A stretch of 37,615 bases of DNA, taken from positions 1 to 37,615 of the forward strand of contig JBEBCD010000018.1 in the NCBI GenBank assembly GCA_041158045.1, in the 5' to 3' direction. The position numbers were made by a program, and so were the translations under genes. Positions 16,805-24,845 of this stretch are shown here, piece by piece; position 1 is the stretch's first letter, and the number at the start of each line of letters is the position of its first letter. A model generated the notes under the pieces. That model did no database searches and was not told where the DNA came from. It was given only the letters and a program-made list of their open reading frames with translations. The stretch is from CAXRBC01 sp041158045 (lineage in GTDB: Bacteria > Actinomycetota > Acidimicrobiia > Acidimicrobiales > Ilumatobacteraceae).

Positions 16805-16824
16805 GCGGCGACCCCCGTCGCCGC
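16805..16824. terminator. Hairpin between convergent genes
   Basis: Perfect 8-bp stem GCGGCGAC / GTCGCCGC with a CCCC loop, placed in the 26-base gap between the UPF0182 stop and the coiled-coil gene stop. It could end transcription from both sides. There is no T-tract, as is usual in high-GC actinobacteria. Confidence 0.55.
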
Positions 16825-17217
16825 TCAGCGCGCGAGTCGGCGGATCTCCTCGGCGAGCTCGGCCAGGTCCTGGCGGAACGCGATCTCGTAGCGCGCCTGC
16901 TCGTTGGCCATCCGCACCTGGCCGGCCCGCAGCCCCTCGACGATCTCCGCGGCGGGGCCGCCGCCGGCCTGCGACGCGGTGGACAGCCGCTCGATGTCGC
17001 CGCCGAGCTCGTGGATCTGCCGCCCGAGTTCGTTGGTCATCGCGGTCAGCCGCACGTCGATCGCGCCGACGCGCTCGTCGAGCCCGGCGGTGCGGGTCGC
17101 GACCTCCCCGAGCGCCGCTGCGCGCCGCGCCAGCTCGTCCCGCAGCGCCGCGACCTCCGCGCGCAACGCGTCGAGGTCCTCGCGGCTCGCCTTCGGGCGG
17201 CGTCGGAAGACGGGCAT
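16825..17217 (-). CDS. Small coiled-coil protein, function unknown
   Basis: A 130-residue soluble protein that I cannot assign to a named family. It has a basic start (MPVFRRRPKASREDLD) and then near-continuous heptad-like helix (LRAEVAALRDELARRAAALGE, VGAIDVRLTAMTNELGRQIHELG), interrupted once by AGGGPAAE. No cysteines or catalytic motif are seen. It is convergent with UPF0182 and divergent from the initiator tRNA. Low-complexity helix of this type is common in high-GC genomes, but the clean ATG start, sensible amino-acid composition and snug fit between neighbours support a real gene. Confidence 0.72.
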   Translation of the reverse strand: MPVFRRRPKASREDLDALRAEVAALRDELARRAAALGEVATRTAGLDERVGAIDVRLTAMTNELGRQIHELGGDIERLSTASQAGGGPAAEIVEGLRAGQVRMANEQARYEIAFRQDLAELAEEIRRLAR

Positions 17218-17245
17218 CGCGTCTGCGATTGTGTCACGCGGCTGG

Positions 17246-17251
17246 TAGCCT
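17246..17251 (+). promoter_or_regulatory. Possible -10 box (TAGCCT) for the initiator tRNA
   Basis: TAGCCT fits TANNNT and lies 11 bases before the mature tRNA 5' end, leaving a short leader for RNase P to remove. No strong -35 box is visible. This promoter would also be the nearest one for the sugar operon that starts one base after the tRNA. Confidence 0.4.
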
Positions 17252-17262
17252 CGAGCCCGCGA

Positions 17263-17339
<77 letters not shown>

Positions 17340-17340
17340 A

Positions 17341-18135
17341 GTGTCAGCTCCGTCGCCGCACGCGTCCCGCACGGCCCGGATCTCCTCCGCGGTCGCCGCG
17401 CTGCGCGCCGACCTCGCCGCAGGGCGCGCCGTCGTCGGCAGCTGGATGCAGCTCGCGGATGCCGACCTCGCCGAGCTCGTGGGCGACGCGGGATACCGCT
17501 GGGTCGGTCTCGACATGGAGCACGGCACGATCGTCGACGCCGACCTGCCGCACATGTGCCGGGCGCTCGCCTCGGCGGGGGCCCTGCCGCTCGCCCGCGT
17601 CGCGACGCCCCAGGCGATCCACTGTCGGCGCGCCCTCGACCTCGGTGCCGCGGGCGTCATCATCCCCATGGTCTCGAGCGCGACCCAGCTCGCGGAGCTC
17701 GTCGCGGCGTGCTCGTGGCCGCCCGCGGGCCGACGCGGCGTCGGCTTCGCGCGGGCCAACGGCTGGGGCGCGGACTTCGACGAGTACGCCGCCGCGGCGC
17801 AGCGCACCTTCGTCGTGGCGCAGATCGAGCACGTCGACGCCGTCGGGGCGATCGACGAGATCGTGGCCGTCCCCGGCCTCGACGCGGTGATGGTGGGGCC
17901 GTACGACTTGTCGGCGTCGCTCGGCGCCACCGGGCGCTTCGACGCGCCCGACTTCGTCGCCGCCGTCGACCGCATCCGCGCCGCGGCCCGCGGGGCGGGC
18001 GTCGCGGCGGGCATCCACGTGGTGGAGCCGGACGAGGCCGCGCTGCGCGCGCGCGTGGCCGAGGGCTGGACCTTCGTCGCCTACGGCGTCGACACCGTCT
18101 TCGTGCGCCGCGCCGCCGCGGCACCGCGGGTCTGA
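17341..18135 (+). CDS. HpcH/HpaI-family aldolase
   Basis: Class II, metal-dependent pyruvate aldolase of 264 residues that makes or breaks bonds between pyruvate and an aldehyde. Seen: DMEHG (about 57-61, catalytic His), LARV (catalytic Arg), the metal-binding Glu in QIEHVDAVGAIDEI and Asp in VGPYDLSASLG, and the C-terminal GIHVVEP. The GTG lies one base after the tRNA CCA end; no other start codon lies before the conserved region, so this one is needed. It opens a run of eight same-strand genes for sugar acid synthesis. It may cleave or supply a 2-keto-3-deoxy sugar acid; its exact substrate is unknown. Confidence 0.85.
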   Translation: MSAPSPHASRTARISSAVAALRADLAAGRAVVGSWMQLADADLAELVGDAGYRWVGLDMEHGTIVDADLPHMCRALASAGALPLARVATPQAIHCRRALDLGAAGVIIPMVSSATQLAELVAACSWPPAGRRGVGFARANGWGADFDEYAAAAQRTFVVAQIEHVDAVGAIDEIVAVPGLDAVMVGPYDLSASLGATGRFDAPDFVAAVDRIRAAARGAGVAAGIHVVEPDEAALRARVAEGWTFVAYGVDTVFVRRAAAAPRV

Positions 18136-18148
18136 GCGCGGGAGCGCC

Positions 18149-19189
18149 GTGACGATCCGCGTCGGCATCGCCGGGTACGGCGTCGTCGGCAAGCGGCGCG
18201 GGGACTGCCTCGACCGGCATCCCGACACGACCCTCGTCGCCGTCTGCGACCGCACCTTCGACGCCGACGGCACCCTCCCGTCGGGCGTGCCGCACTTCCG
18301 CTCGTACGAGCGGCTCCTCGAGGAGGACCTCGACGCGCTGGTCGTGTGCATGAGCAACGACATGGCCGCCGAGGTGACGGCGGCGGCGCTCGCCCGCGGG
18401 CTGCACGTACTGTGCGAGAAGCCGCCGGGCCGCGACCTGCGCGACATGGAGGTCGTGCTCGCGGCAGAGCGGGCGCACCCGGGCCGCGTCCTCATGTACG
18501 GCTTCAACCACCGGTACCACGAGTCCGTGCGGGACGCGCTCGAGATCGTCCGCAGCGGTCGCTTCGGCGACATCATCCACATGCGCGGCGTCTACGGCAA
18601 GGCCAAGCTCATCACGTTCAACCAGGCGGACTGGCGCGCCAAGCGCGAGGTCGCGGGCGGCGGCGTGCTGCTCGACCAGGGCATCCACATGGTGGACCTC
18701 ATGCGGCTCTTCGCCGGCGAGTTCTCCGAGGTCCACTCGTTCGTGTCCAACTCGCACTGGGGCTACAACGTCGAGGACAACGCCTACGCCCTCATGCGCA
18801 CACCGTCGGGCGTCGTCGCGATGCTGAACTCCTCGGCCACCGCGTGGCGCCACCAGTTCCACCTCGACATCAACCTGCGCAAGGGCTCCGTGATCCTGCG
18901 CGGCATCCTCAGCGGGTCCAAGAGCTACGGCCAGGAGTCGATGACGGTCATCGTCGCCGACCCCGACCGGGACAACGGCGACCCGCGCGAGGAGACGACG
19001 ACGTACAACCACGACCCGTCCTGGGACGCCGAGGTCGCCGAGTTTGCCGCTGCGATCCTCTCGGGGCGCCCGCCGCAGCACGGCGGGTCCGACGACGCGC
19101 TCGCGACGATGCGGCTCGTCTACCGCATCTACCACGCGGACCCCGTCTGGCGTTCGCGCTACGGCATCCCCGATCCCGACGCCCGCTGA
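18149..19189 (+). CDS. Gfo/Idh/MocA-family oxidoreductase
   Basis: NAD(P)-dependent sugar oxidoreductase of 346 residues. It has GYGVVG at 9-14 for cofactor binding, EKPPG near 92-96 as the family hallmark, and a C-terminal domain with GGGVLLDQGIHMVDLMR carrying the usual Asp and His. The GTG is preceded by GGGAG at a good distance and lies 13 bases after the aldolase stop. It belongs to the same superfamily as the PtmF-like gene at 3,232 but is longer and clearly different. In this operon it probably oxidises or reduces a sugar hydroxyl or keto group en route to an ulosonic acid; the substrate cannot be told. Confidence 0.88.
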   Translation: MTIRVGIAGYGVVGKRRGDCLDRHPDTTLVAVCDRTFDADGTLPSGVPHFRSYERLLEEDLDALVVCMSNDMAAEVTAAALARGLHVLCEKPPGRDLRDMEVVLAAERAHPGRVLMYGFNHRYHESVRDALEIVRSGRFGDIIHMRGVYGKAKLITFNQADWRAKREVAGGGVLLDQGIHMVDLMRLFAGEFSEVHSFVSNSHWGYNVEDNAYALMRTPSGVVAMLNSSATAWRHQFHLDINLRKGSVILRGILSGSKSYGQESMTVIVADPDRDNGDPREETTTYNHDPSWDAEVAEFAAAILSGRPPQHGGSDDALATMRLVYRIYHADPVWRSRYGIPDPDAR

Positions 19190-19212
19190 CGCGGACCGCA
19201 TCGACGATCGAC

Positions 19213-20031
19213 ATGGGCGTCCTCACCGACAACGACATCGTGGGCTTCGCCCAGATCGCGCGCGAGCTCGTCGAGAAGGCCGGCAAGTCGTTCCTCCGCG
19301 GGACGTCGCGCGCGGCCGGGCGCGAGGCCGCGGCCCGCGTCGTCGACCTGCAGCACGACGGCCGCGAGACGAAGCTCGCGGCGGACGCGACCCTCGAGCG
19401 CAAGCTCGTCGACGCGTTGCACGCCACCGGCATCTCCGTGCTGAGCGAGGAGTCGGGCCTGCGCGTGCGGTACAACCACCCGACGCTGCGCTGGATCGTC
19501 GACCCGCTCGACGGGAGCTACAACTGGCGTCGCGGGCTGCTCGAGTCGATGGTCTCCGTCGCGCTGTGGGACGACCGCGAGCCGGTCGTCGGCGCGCTCT
19601 TCGGCCTCTCCACGCGGCGCGTCGCGTGGGGCGGCCCGCGGATCGGCGCGTTCGTCGGCTCGACCCCGATCTCGGTCTCCGACGTCTCCGATGCGCGGCA
19701 GGCGACGCTCTGCACCGGCTTCCCCACGCGCTTTCCGGTCGGCGACCGCGCCGCGGTCGACGCATTCGCCGGTGTGCTCACCCGCTTCGGCAAGGTGCGC
19801 ATGGTCGGCAGCGCCGCCGCGTCGCTGCTCCACGTCGCGGCGGGGCGCGCGGACGCCTACGCGGAGCACCGGATCATGCCGTGGGACGTGGCGGCCGGCC
19901 TCGCGATCCTGCAGGGCGCGGGCGGGGCGTTCGAGATGTCCTTCACCGACTTCTCGGAGCCGTGCAGCGTCGTCGCCACCAACGGTCGCTTCCCCGCCGA
20001 CGTCGAGATCCTCGGCGCCCTGCTGGACTGA
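19213..20031 (+). CDS. Inositol monophosphatase-family phosphatase
   Basis: Mg2+-dependent phosphatase of the IMPase/FBPase/CysQ superfamily, 272 residues. The metal-binding motifs are present: SEESG (about 81-85), DPLDGSYNW in place of DPIDGTxN, and PWDVAAG near the C-terminus. It starts at an ATG 23 bases after the Gfo/Idh stop and ends five bases before the next gene. In Kdo and nonulosonate routes a phosphatase removes the phosphate left by the synthase or from the precursor sugar. This gene may play that part here, replacing a KdsC-type enzyme. That role is inference; HisN-like or nucleotide phosphatase activity is also possible. Confidence 0.85.
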   Translation: MGVLTDNDIVGFAQIARELVEKAGKSFLRGTSRAAGREAAARVVDLQHDGRETKLAADATLERKLVDALHATGISVLSEESGLRVRYNHPTLRWIVDPLDGSYNWRRGLLESMVSVALWDDREPVVGALFGLSTRRVAWGGPRIGAFVGSTPISVSDVSDARQATLCTGFPTRFPVGDRAAVDAFAGVLTRFGKVRMVGSAAASLLHVAAGRADAYAEHRIMPWDVAAGLAILQGAGGAFEMSFTDFSEPCSVVATNGRFPADVEILGALLD

Positions 20032-20036
20032 GCGCC

Positions 20037-21158
20037 GTGTCCGCCGCGCGCGTCCCCGCGATCCTCGACACGGGGCTCAAGGTCGTCCGCAACGTCGGGC
20101 GCTTCTCCTTCGGCGCCGGCGGCGCGGCGGGCGTCGCGGAGCTCGCGGCGGCGCGGCGCGCGGCGACCGGTGCCGCCGTCGTCTGGCTGCTCGACGAGTA
20201 CTTCGCGACCCACCCGGGACCGACCACGGTGCTCGGTATCGCGCCCGGCGACCACGTGGAGCACGTGGGCACCGCCGACGAGCCGACGACCGACGGGATC
20301 GACGCGCTGGTGGCGCGCGTGCGCGCCGCGGGCCACGGTGAGCCCGCGTCGATCGTCGGCTTCGGCGGCGGCATCACGCTCGACACGGCGAAGGCGCTCG
20401 CCAACCTCCTCACCAACGGCGGTCGCGCCGCCGACTACCAGGGCTGGGATCTCGTGCGCGTCCCGGGCGTGCACAAAGTCGGCGTCCCCACGATCTCCGG
20501 CACGGGCGCGGAGGCGACGCGCACCTGCGTGATGACCAACCCCGCGACGGGCCTCAAGCTCGGGATGAACAGCGACCACACCGTGTTCGACCACGTCGTG
20601 CTCGATCCCGACCTCACCCGCACGGTGCCGCGCGACCAGTACTTCTTCACCGGGATGGACGCCTACATCCACTGCGTCGAGGCGCTCGCCGGCTCGTACC
20701 GCAACGCGATCGGCGACGCGTACTCGCGCGAGACCGTCGCGCTCTGTCGCCGCGTCTTCCTCGAGGGCGACATGATGTCGGACGCCAATCGCAGCGACCT
20801 CATGGTCGCGTCGTACCTCGGCGGATGCGCCATCGCCACGAGCTACGTCGGCGTCGTGCATCCGCTCTCCGCCGCGCTCAGCGTCGTGTACGGCCTGCAC
20901 CACTGCGTCGCCAACTGCATCGTGCTCAACGCCCTCGGCGAGTTCTACCCCGAGGCGCACGCCGAGTTCGGCGAGATGGTGCGACGCCAGGGAGTGGCCG
21001 TGCCGACCGGCGTGTGCGCACGGCTCGACGACGCGACCCGCGCGGCGCTCGTCGCGGCGACGGTGAAGCACGAGAAGCCGCTCGTCAACGCGCTCGGCGA
21101 GCGCTTCCGCGACCGACTCACCGACGCGAAGCTGGTCTCGATCTTCGAATCGATGTGA
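20037..21158 (+). CDS. kdnB: KdnB-like iron-containing alcohol dehydrogenase (ulosonate 8-oxidase)
   Basis: Iron-dependent alcohol dehydrogenase of 373 residues. KdnB of Shewanella oxidises C8 of Kdo to an aldehyde so that KdnA can aminate it. Seen: the nucleotide-binding GFGGGITLDTAKA (108-120), PTISGTGAEATRT (151-163), and metal ligands Asp208 and His212 in TGMDAYIHCVEAL, His275 in HPLSAALS and His288/289 in GLHHCVANC. The TGMDAYIHCVE phrase matches what I recall of KdnB rather than generic alcohol dehydrogenases, and a KdnA-type gene follows directly. The GTG start lies five bases after the phosphatase stop. Substrate identity (Kdo or another ulosonic acid) is unproven. Confidence 0.82.
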   Translation: MSAARVPAILDTGLKVVRNVGRFSFGAGGAAGVAELAAARRAATGAAVVWLLDEYFATHPGPTTVLGIAPGDHVEHVGTADEPTTDGIDALVARVRAAGHGEPASIVGFGGGITLDTAKALANLLTNGGRAADYQGWDLVRVPGVHKVGVPTISGTGAEATRTCVMTNPATGLKLGMNSDHTVFDHVVLDPDLTRTVPRDQYFFTGMDAYIHCVEALAGSYRNAIGDAYSRETVALCRRVFLEGDMMSDANRSDLMVASYLGGCAIATSYVGVVHPLSAALSVVYGLHHCVANCIVLNALGEFYPEAHAEFGEMVRRQGVAVPTGVCARLDDATRAALVAATVKHEKPLVNALGERFRDRLTDAKLVSIFESM

Positions 21159-21169
21159 CGCGCACGCCG

Positions 21170-21175
21170 TAGGAT
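21170..21175 (+). promoter_or_regulatory. Possible internal -10 box (TAGGAT) before kdnA
   Basis: TAGGAT ends seven bases before the GTG at 21,183, the same geometry as other probable leaderless promoters in this window. It would give the kdnA-GT-neuB-cytidylyltransferase part an extra transcription start. Confidence 0.45.
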
Positions 21176-21182
21176 CATCGGC

Positions 21183-22343
21183 GTGCCAGGCTTCGAGCTC
21201 ATCGGCGCGGAGGAGCGTGCCGAGGTGGACGAGCTCTTCGCCAAGGGGGGCGTGCTCTTCCGCCACTCGTTCGACGCCATCCGCAACGGCATCTACAAGG
21301 TCCGCGACTTCGAGCGGGCGTTCGCGGAGGCGATGGGCGCGCCCCACGCCCTCGCCGTCACCTCCGGCACCGCGGCGCTGCGCGTCGCCCTCGCCGTGCT
21401 CGACCTCGAGCCGGGCGACGAGGTGATCACGCAGTCGTTCACGTTCGTCGCCACCGCCGAGGCGATCATCGAGGCGGGTGCGGTGCCCGTGTGCGCCGAC
21501 GTGGACGCGACGCTCAACATGGACCCGGCCGCCCTGGAGCGCCTCATCGGGCCCCGCACGCGCGCCGTGATCGCCGTGCACATGCTCGGCACGCCCGCTC
21601 GCCTCCGGGAGATCGACGCGATCTGTCGCGCCCGCGGCGTGACGCTCATCGAGGACGCCGCGTGGGGCTGCGGCGGTGCGCTCGACGGCCGGCCGCTCGG
21701 CACGTGGGGCCGGATGGGGACGTACAGCTTCGACTACGCCAAGACGATGACGACGGGCGAGGGCGGCATGATCGTGTTCCGCGACGCCGCCGACCACGCC
21801 GCAGCGGCCGCCTGGCACGACCACGGCCACGAGAACAACCCGTCGGTCCCGCGATGGGAGGACACGCGCGCCTCCAGCGGGTTCAACTTCCGGATGACCG
21901 AGCTGCAGGGCGCCGTCGGCCTCGCCCAGCTGCGCAAGCTCCCCGCGGTCGTGGAGCGCCAGCGGGCCAACCGCGACGCGATGTGGGCCGCGATCGCCGG
22001 CATCCGCGGCGTGTCGCCGCGCGAGATGCCCGCGGGCTCGCACGACACGGCGGACGCGCTCGTCTTCGCGGTGCCCGACGCGGCCGCCGCCCGGCGGTGC
22101 CGCGAGTCGCTGCTCGCCGTCGGCCTCGGGACCAAGATCCTCCCGGAGGCCGTCACGTGGCACTTCGCCGGCACGTGGACCCACATGCCCGAGCTCGTGG
22201 CGCGCCACGGCGACCTCGGCGCGGCCTTCGGCCCGTCGCGGGCGCGGCTCGAGCGTGCCGTCTCGTTGCCCGTGACGGTGCGCATGGAGGACTCCGTGCC
22301 GGGCCGCATGGCCTCGGCGATCGGGAGCGCGCTCGCGTCGTGA
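21183..22343 (+). CDS. kdnA: KdnA-like PLP aminotransferase (8-amino-ulosonate)
   Basis: DegT/DnrJ/EryC1-family aminotransferase of 386 residues. It opens with PGFELIGAEERAEVDELF and VLFRHSFD, close to the N-terminus I recall for KdnA enzymes. Further motifs are SGTAALRVAL (61-70), QSFTFVAT (84-91), EDAAWGCGG (157-165) and the PLP lysine K187 in FDYAKTMTTGEGG. KdnA turns the 8-aldehyde made by KdnB into 8-amino-3,8-dideoxy-octulosonate with glutamate as donor. Direct adjacency to the KdnB-like gene is the best evidence for this role. It ends in a four-base overlap (GTGA) with the glycosyltransferase gene. Confidence 0.83.
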   Translation: MPGFELIGAEERAEVDELFAKGGVLFRHSFDAIRNGIYKVRDFERAFAEAMGAPHALAVTSGTAALRVALAVLDLEPGDEVITQSFTFVATAEAIIEAGAVPVCADVDATLNMDPAALERLIGPRTRAVIAVHMLGTPARLREIDAICRARGVTLIEDAAWGCGGALDGRPLGTWGRMGTYSFDYAKTMTTGEGGMIVFRDAADHAAAAAWHDHGHENNPSVPRWEDTRASSGFNFRMTELQGAVGLAQLRKLPAVVERQRANRDAMWAAIAGIRGVSPREMPAGSHDTADALVFAVPDAAAARRCRESLLAVGLGTKILPEAVTWHFAGTWTHMPELVARHGDLGAAFGPSRARLERAVSLPVTVRMEDSVPGRMASAIGSALAS

Positions 22344-23017
22344 GCGGGCCCGTCGTCAGCGTCATCGTCCCGGCGTACAACGAGGAGCGCCACGTCTCGC
22401 GTTGCCTCCGCTCGCTGCTGGCCCAGACGATGCCACGCGACCGCTTCGAGATCGTGCTCGTCAACGACGGCAGCAGCGACCGCACCGCCCAGGTGCTCGA
22501 GGCGTTCCGCGACGAGATCGTGCTCGTCGAGCACGACGCCAACCGCGGGCTCCCCGCGTCGGTCAACGCCGCGATCCGGCGCGCCCGCGCCCCGTACGTC
22601 GTGCGGGTCGACGCCGACGACTTCGTCAACGCGCGGTTCCTCGAGATGCTGCACGACTTCCTCCGCGAGAACCGCTACATGGATGCGATCGCCTGCGACT
22701 ACCTGCTCGTCGACGACCAGGAGGAGGTACTCGCGCGCAAGGACTGCCTCGCCGAGCCGATCGCGTGCGGGATCATGTTCCGCATCGAGCACCTCATCGA
22801 CATCGGGCTCTACGACGAGTCGTTCCTGCTCCACGAGGAGACCGAGCTGCGGGTGCGTTTCGAGCGCAAGTACCGGATCCACCGCCTCGAGCTGCCGCTG
22901 TACCGCTACCGCCGCCACGCGGGCAACTCGTCCAACGACGTGGCCGCGATGGAGCACCACCGCCGGCGCCTCGTCGAGAAGCACGGGCCCGACGCCGGCC
23001 CCGGCGCGTCGCGGTGA
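22340..23017 (+). CDS. Family 2 glycosyltransferase
   Basis: Single-domain GT-A glycosyltransferase of 225 residues, without membrane helices. Seen: SVIVPAYNEERHVSRCLRSLL at the N-terminus, NDGSSDRT for the nucleotide, RVDADDF as the metal-binding DxD-like site, and a probable catalytic acidic pair in HEETELRV. It is coupled on both sides by GTGA overlaps, to kdnA before it and to the NeuB-type gene after it, so it is made in step with the sugar-acid enzymes. It may add a sugar to the glycan that carries the product of this operon. Donor and acceptor are unknown; GT2 enzymes usually use NDP-hexoses rather than CMP-ulosonates. Confidence 0.88.
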   Translation: MSGPVVSVIVPAYNEERHVSRCLRSLLAQTMPRDRFEIVLVNDGSSDRTAQVLEAFRDEIVLVEHDANRGLPASVNAAIRRARAPYVVRVDADDFVNARFLEMLHDFLRENRYMDAIACDYLLVDDQEEVLARKDCLAEPIACGIMFRIEHLIDIGLYDESFLLHEETELRVRFERKYRIHRLELPLYRYRRHAGNSSNDVAAMEHHRRRLVEKHGPDAGPGASR

Positions 23018-24105
23018 GCGCCGTGGGCGCCGCCTGGCCCGGTCCGTCGATCCGCATCGGCGACCGCGAGGTCGGACCGGGCGGGCCGGCGTACGTGATC
23101 GCCGAGATCGGCGTCAATCACGAGGGCTCGCTCGAGCTCGCGAAGCGGCTCGTCGAGTCGGCGGCGCGCGGTGGCGCGGACGCGGCCAAGTTCCAGACCT
23201 ACAAGGCGGGTCTTATCGCCTCGCGCAACTCGCCGTCGTACTGGGACACGTCCAAGGAGCCGACGACCAGCCAGTACGAGCTCTTCACCAAGTACGACGC
23301 CTTCGGGCCGGCGGAGTACGCGGCGCTCGCCGCGCACTGCCGCACCGTCGGCATCGAGTTCCTCTCCACCCCGTTCGACCTCGGCGCGGTCGACACCCTC
23401 GACCCGCTCGTGCCGGCGTTCAAGATCGCGTCCGCCGACATCACCAACGAGCCGCTGCTCGCGCGCGTCGCCCGCACGGGCAAGCCGGTGCTGCTCTCCA
23501 CCGGGGCGAGCTCCGTCGAGGAGATCGACGCCGCGCTCGACATCCTGCGCGACGCGGGCGCCGGCCAGGTGTGCCTGCTCCACTGCATCCTCAACTACCC
23601 GACGGACGACGCCCACGCGCACCTCGGGATGCTCCTCGGCATGGCGCGCCGCTGGCCCGGGGTCGTGCTCGGTTCCTCCGACCACACCGTGCCGAGCGAG
23701 GGCATGGACGCGCTCCTCACGGCGCGCCTGCTGGGCGCCGTCGTGCTCGAGAAGCACTTCACCCACGACACCTCGCTGCCGGGCAACGACCACTACCACG
23801 CGATGGACGAGGCGGCCCTCGCGCGCTACCGCGCCCGCGAGGCCCGCGCGCTGCGGCTGCTCGGGCCCACCACCGACAAGGGCTGGATCCCGAGCGAGGA
23901 GATCTCGCGGCGCAACGCGCGCCGCAGCCTCGTGCTCGCGCGCGACCTGCGTGCGGGACACGTGCTCGCCGAGTCCGACCTCGTCGCCAAGCGCCCGGGC
24001 ACCGGCGTCAGCCCGATGCGCTGGCGGGAGGTCGTCGGCGCGCGGCTCGTGCGCGACCTCCCCGAGGACCACATCCTCACGTGGGACGACGTCCGGCGGC
24101 CGTGA
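23014..24105 (+). CDS. Second NeuB-family ulosonic/nonulosonic acid synthase
   Basis: PEP-dependent condensing enzyme of 363 residues. It has the NeuB motif series AEIGVNHEGS, KFQTYKAG, STPFDLG, KIASADITNE, STGAS, GSSDHT and EKHFTHD, then a C-terminal SAF domain (RRSLVLARDLRAG, KRPGTGVSPM). It differs clearly from LegI at 5,882 (for example an SPSYWDTSKEPTTSQYE stretch after KFQTYKAG and a longer N-terminus), so it probably uses another acceptor sugar. The GTG start overlaps the glycosyltransferase stop; a GTG three codons later is an alternative. With KdnB and KdnA alongside, it may take the place of KdsA and make the keto-deoxy acid that is later aminated. Confidence 0.88.
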   Translation: MSAVGAAWPGPSIRIGDREVGPGGPAYVIAEIGVNHEGSLELAKRLVESAARGGADAAKFQTYKAGLIASRNSPSYWDTSKEPTTSQYELFTKYDAFGPAEYAALAAHCRTVGIEFLSTPFDLGAVDTLDPLVPAFKIASADITNEPLLARVARTGKPVLLSTGASSVEEIDAALDILRDAGAGQVCLLHCILNYPTDDAHAHLGMLLGMARRWPGVVLGSSDHTVPSEGMDALLTARLLGAVVLEKHFTHDTSLPGNDHYHAMDEAALARYRAREARALRLLGPTTDKGWIPSEEISRRNARRSLVLARDLRAGHVLAESDLVAKRPGTGVSPMRWREVVGARLVRDLPEDHILTWDDVRRP

Positions 24106-24130
24106 GCCGCCGACGCGGGGGACCGGGACG

Positions 24131-24832
24131 ATGACCTCCGTCGCCGTCGTCGTGCAGGCGCGCGTCGGGTCGTCGCGCTTCCCCTCCAAGATGCTCGCCC
24201 CGCTCGCCGACCGACCGCTCATCGACTGGGTCCTCGGCCGCGTCGGGCGCAGCGCCCGCGCGGGCACCCTCGTCCTCGCGACCACGACCGACCCCGCCGA
24301 CGACGCCCTCGCCGATCGCGCCGCCGGCACCGCCTTCGCCGTCGTGCGCGGCAGCGCCGACGACGTCCTCGGGCGGTACGTCGCCGCACTCGACGCCCGC
24401 CCGGCGGATCTCGTCGTGCGCGTCTGCGCGGACAACCCGTTCGTCGCGCCCGAGGAGATCGACCGGCTCGTCGACGCGTTCGACCCCGCGCGCCACGATT
24501 ACGCGTGCAACCACCAGTCGCGCCTCGGGAGCGACTACGCGGACGGCTTCGGCGCCGAGATCCTCGCCGCCGCGACGCTCCGCGACCTCGCCGCCCGCGC
24601 CACCGCGCCCGCGCACCGCGAGCACGTCACGTCGTACGTCTGGGACCACGCCGACCGGTACCGGATCCACGCGCTGCCCGCACCGGCGGGCCTCGCGTAC
24701 CCCGGGGTGCGCCTCGACGTCGACACGCCCGGGCAGCTCGCGTCGCTCGACGCGTTCGCGCGGCGCGCCGGGATCGGGATCGCGACGCCCGCGACCGAGA
24801 TCGTCGCGGCGTACCTCCGCCACGCGGGCTGA
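24131..24832 (+). CDS. SpsF/NeuA-like cytidylyltransferase
   Basis: Nucleotidyltransferase of 233 residues resembling the SpsF/cytidylyltransferase-like family. VVVQARVGSSRFPSKML near the N-terminus is the CTP-binding signature, followed by ATTTDPADD, GSADDVLGRY and RVCADNPFVAP. It lies 25 bases after the NeuB-type gene, with GGGACG before the ATG. In the operon it would activate the finished sugar acid with CMP, the step done by KdsB or a NeuA enzyme elsewhere. It is not KdsB-like in its motifs. It converges with the monooxygenase-domain gene; the two stop codons lie eight bases apart inside an inverted repeat. Confidence 0.83.
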   Translation: MTSVAVVVQARVGSSRFPSKMLAPLADRPLIDWVLGRVGRSARAGTLVLATTTDPADDALADRAAGTAFAVVRGSADDVLGRYVAALDARPADLVVRVCADNPFVAPEEIDRLVDAFDPARHDYACNHQSRLGSDYADGFGAEILAAATLRDLAARATAPAHREHVTSYVWDHADRYRIHALPAPAGLAYPGVRLDVDTPGQLASLDAFARRAGIGIATPATEIVAAYLRHAG

Positions 24833-24845
24833 CGCCCCGGTCAGC
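24828..24845. terminator. Inverted repeat holding the stop codons of two convergent genes
   Basis: GCTGAC and GTCAGC flank a six-base loop (GCCCCG). The left arm contains the TGA of the cytidylyltransferase gene and the right arm the complementary stop of the facing gene. The 6-bp stem is short for a terminator, so this role is tentative. Confidence 0.35.

Noticed and set aside
24131..24832. KdsB-type CMP-Kdo synthetase
   Set aside because: The N-terminal signature (QARVGSSRFPSKML) and following motifs are of the SpsF-like type rather than KdsB, so I left the symbol empty.
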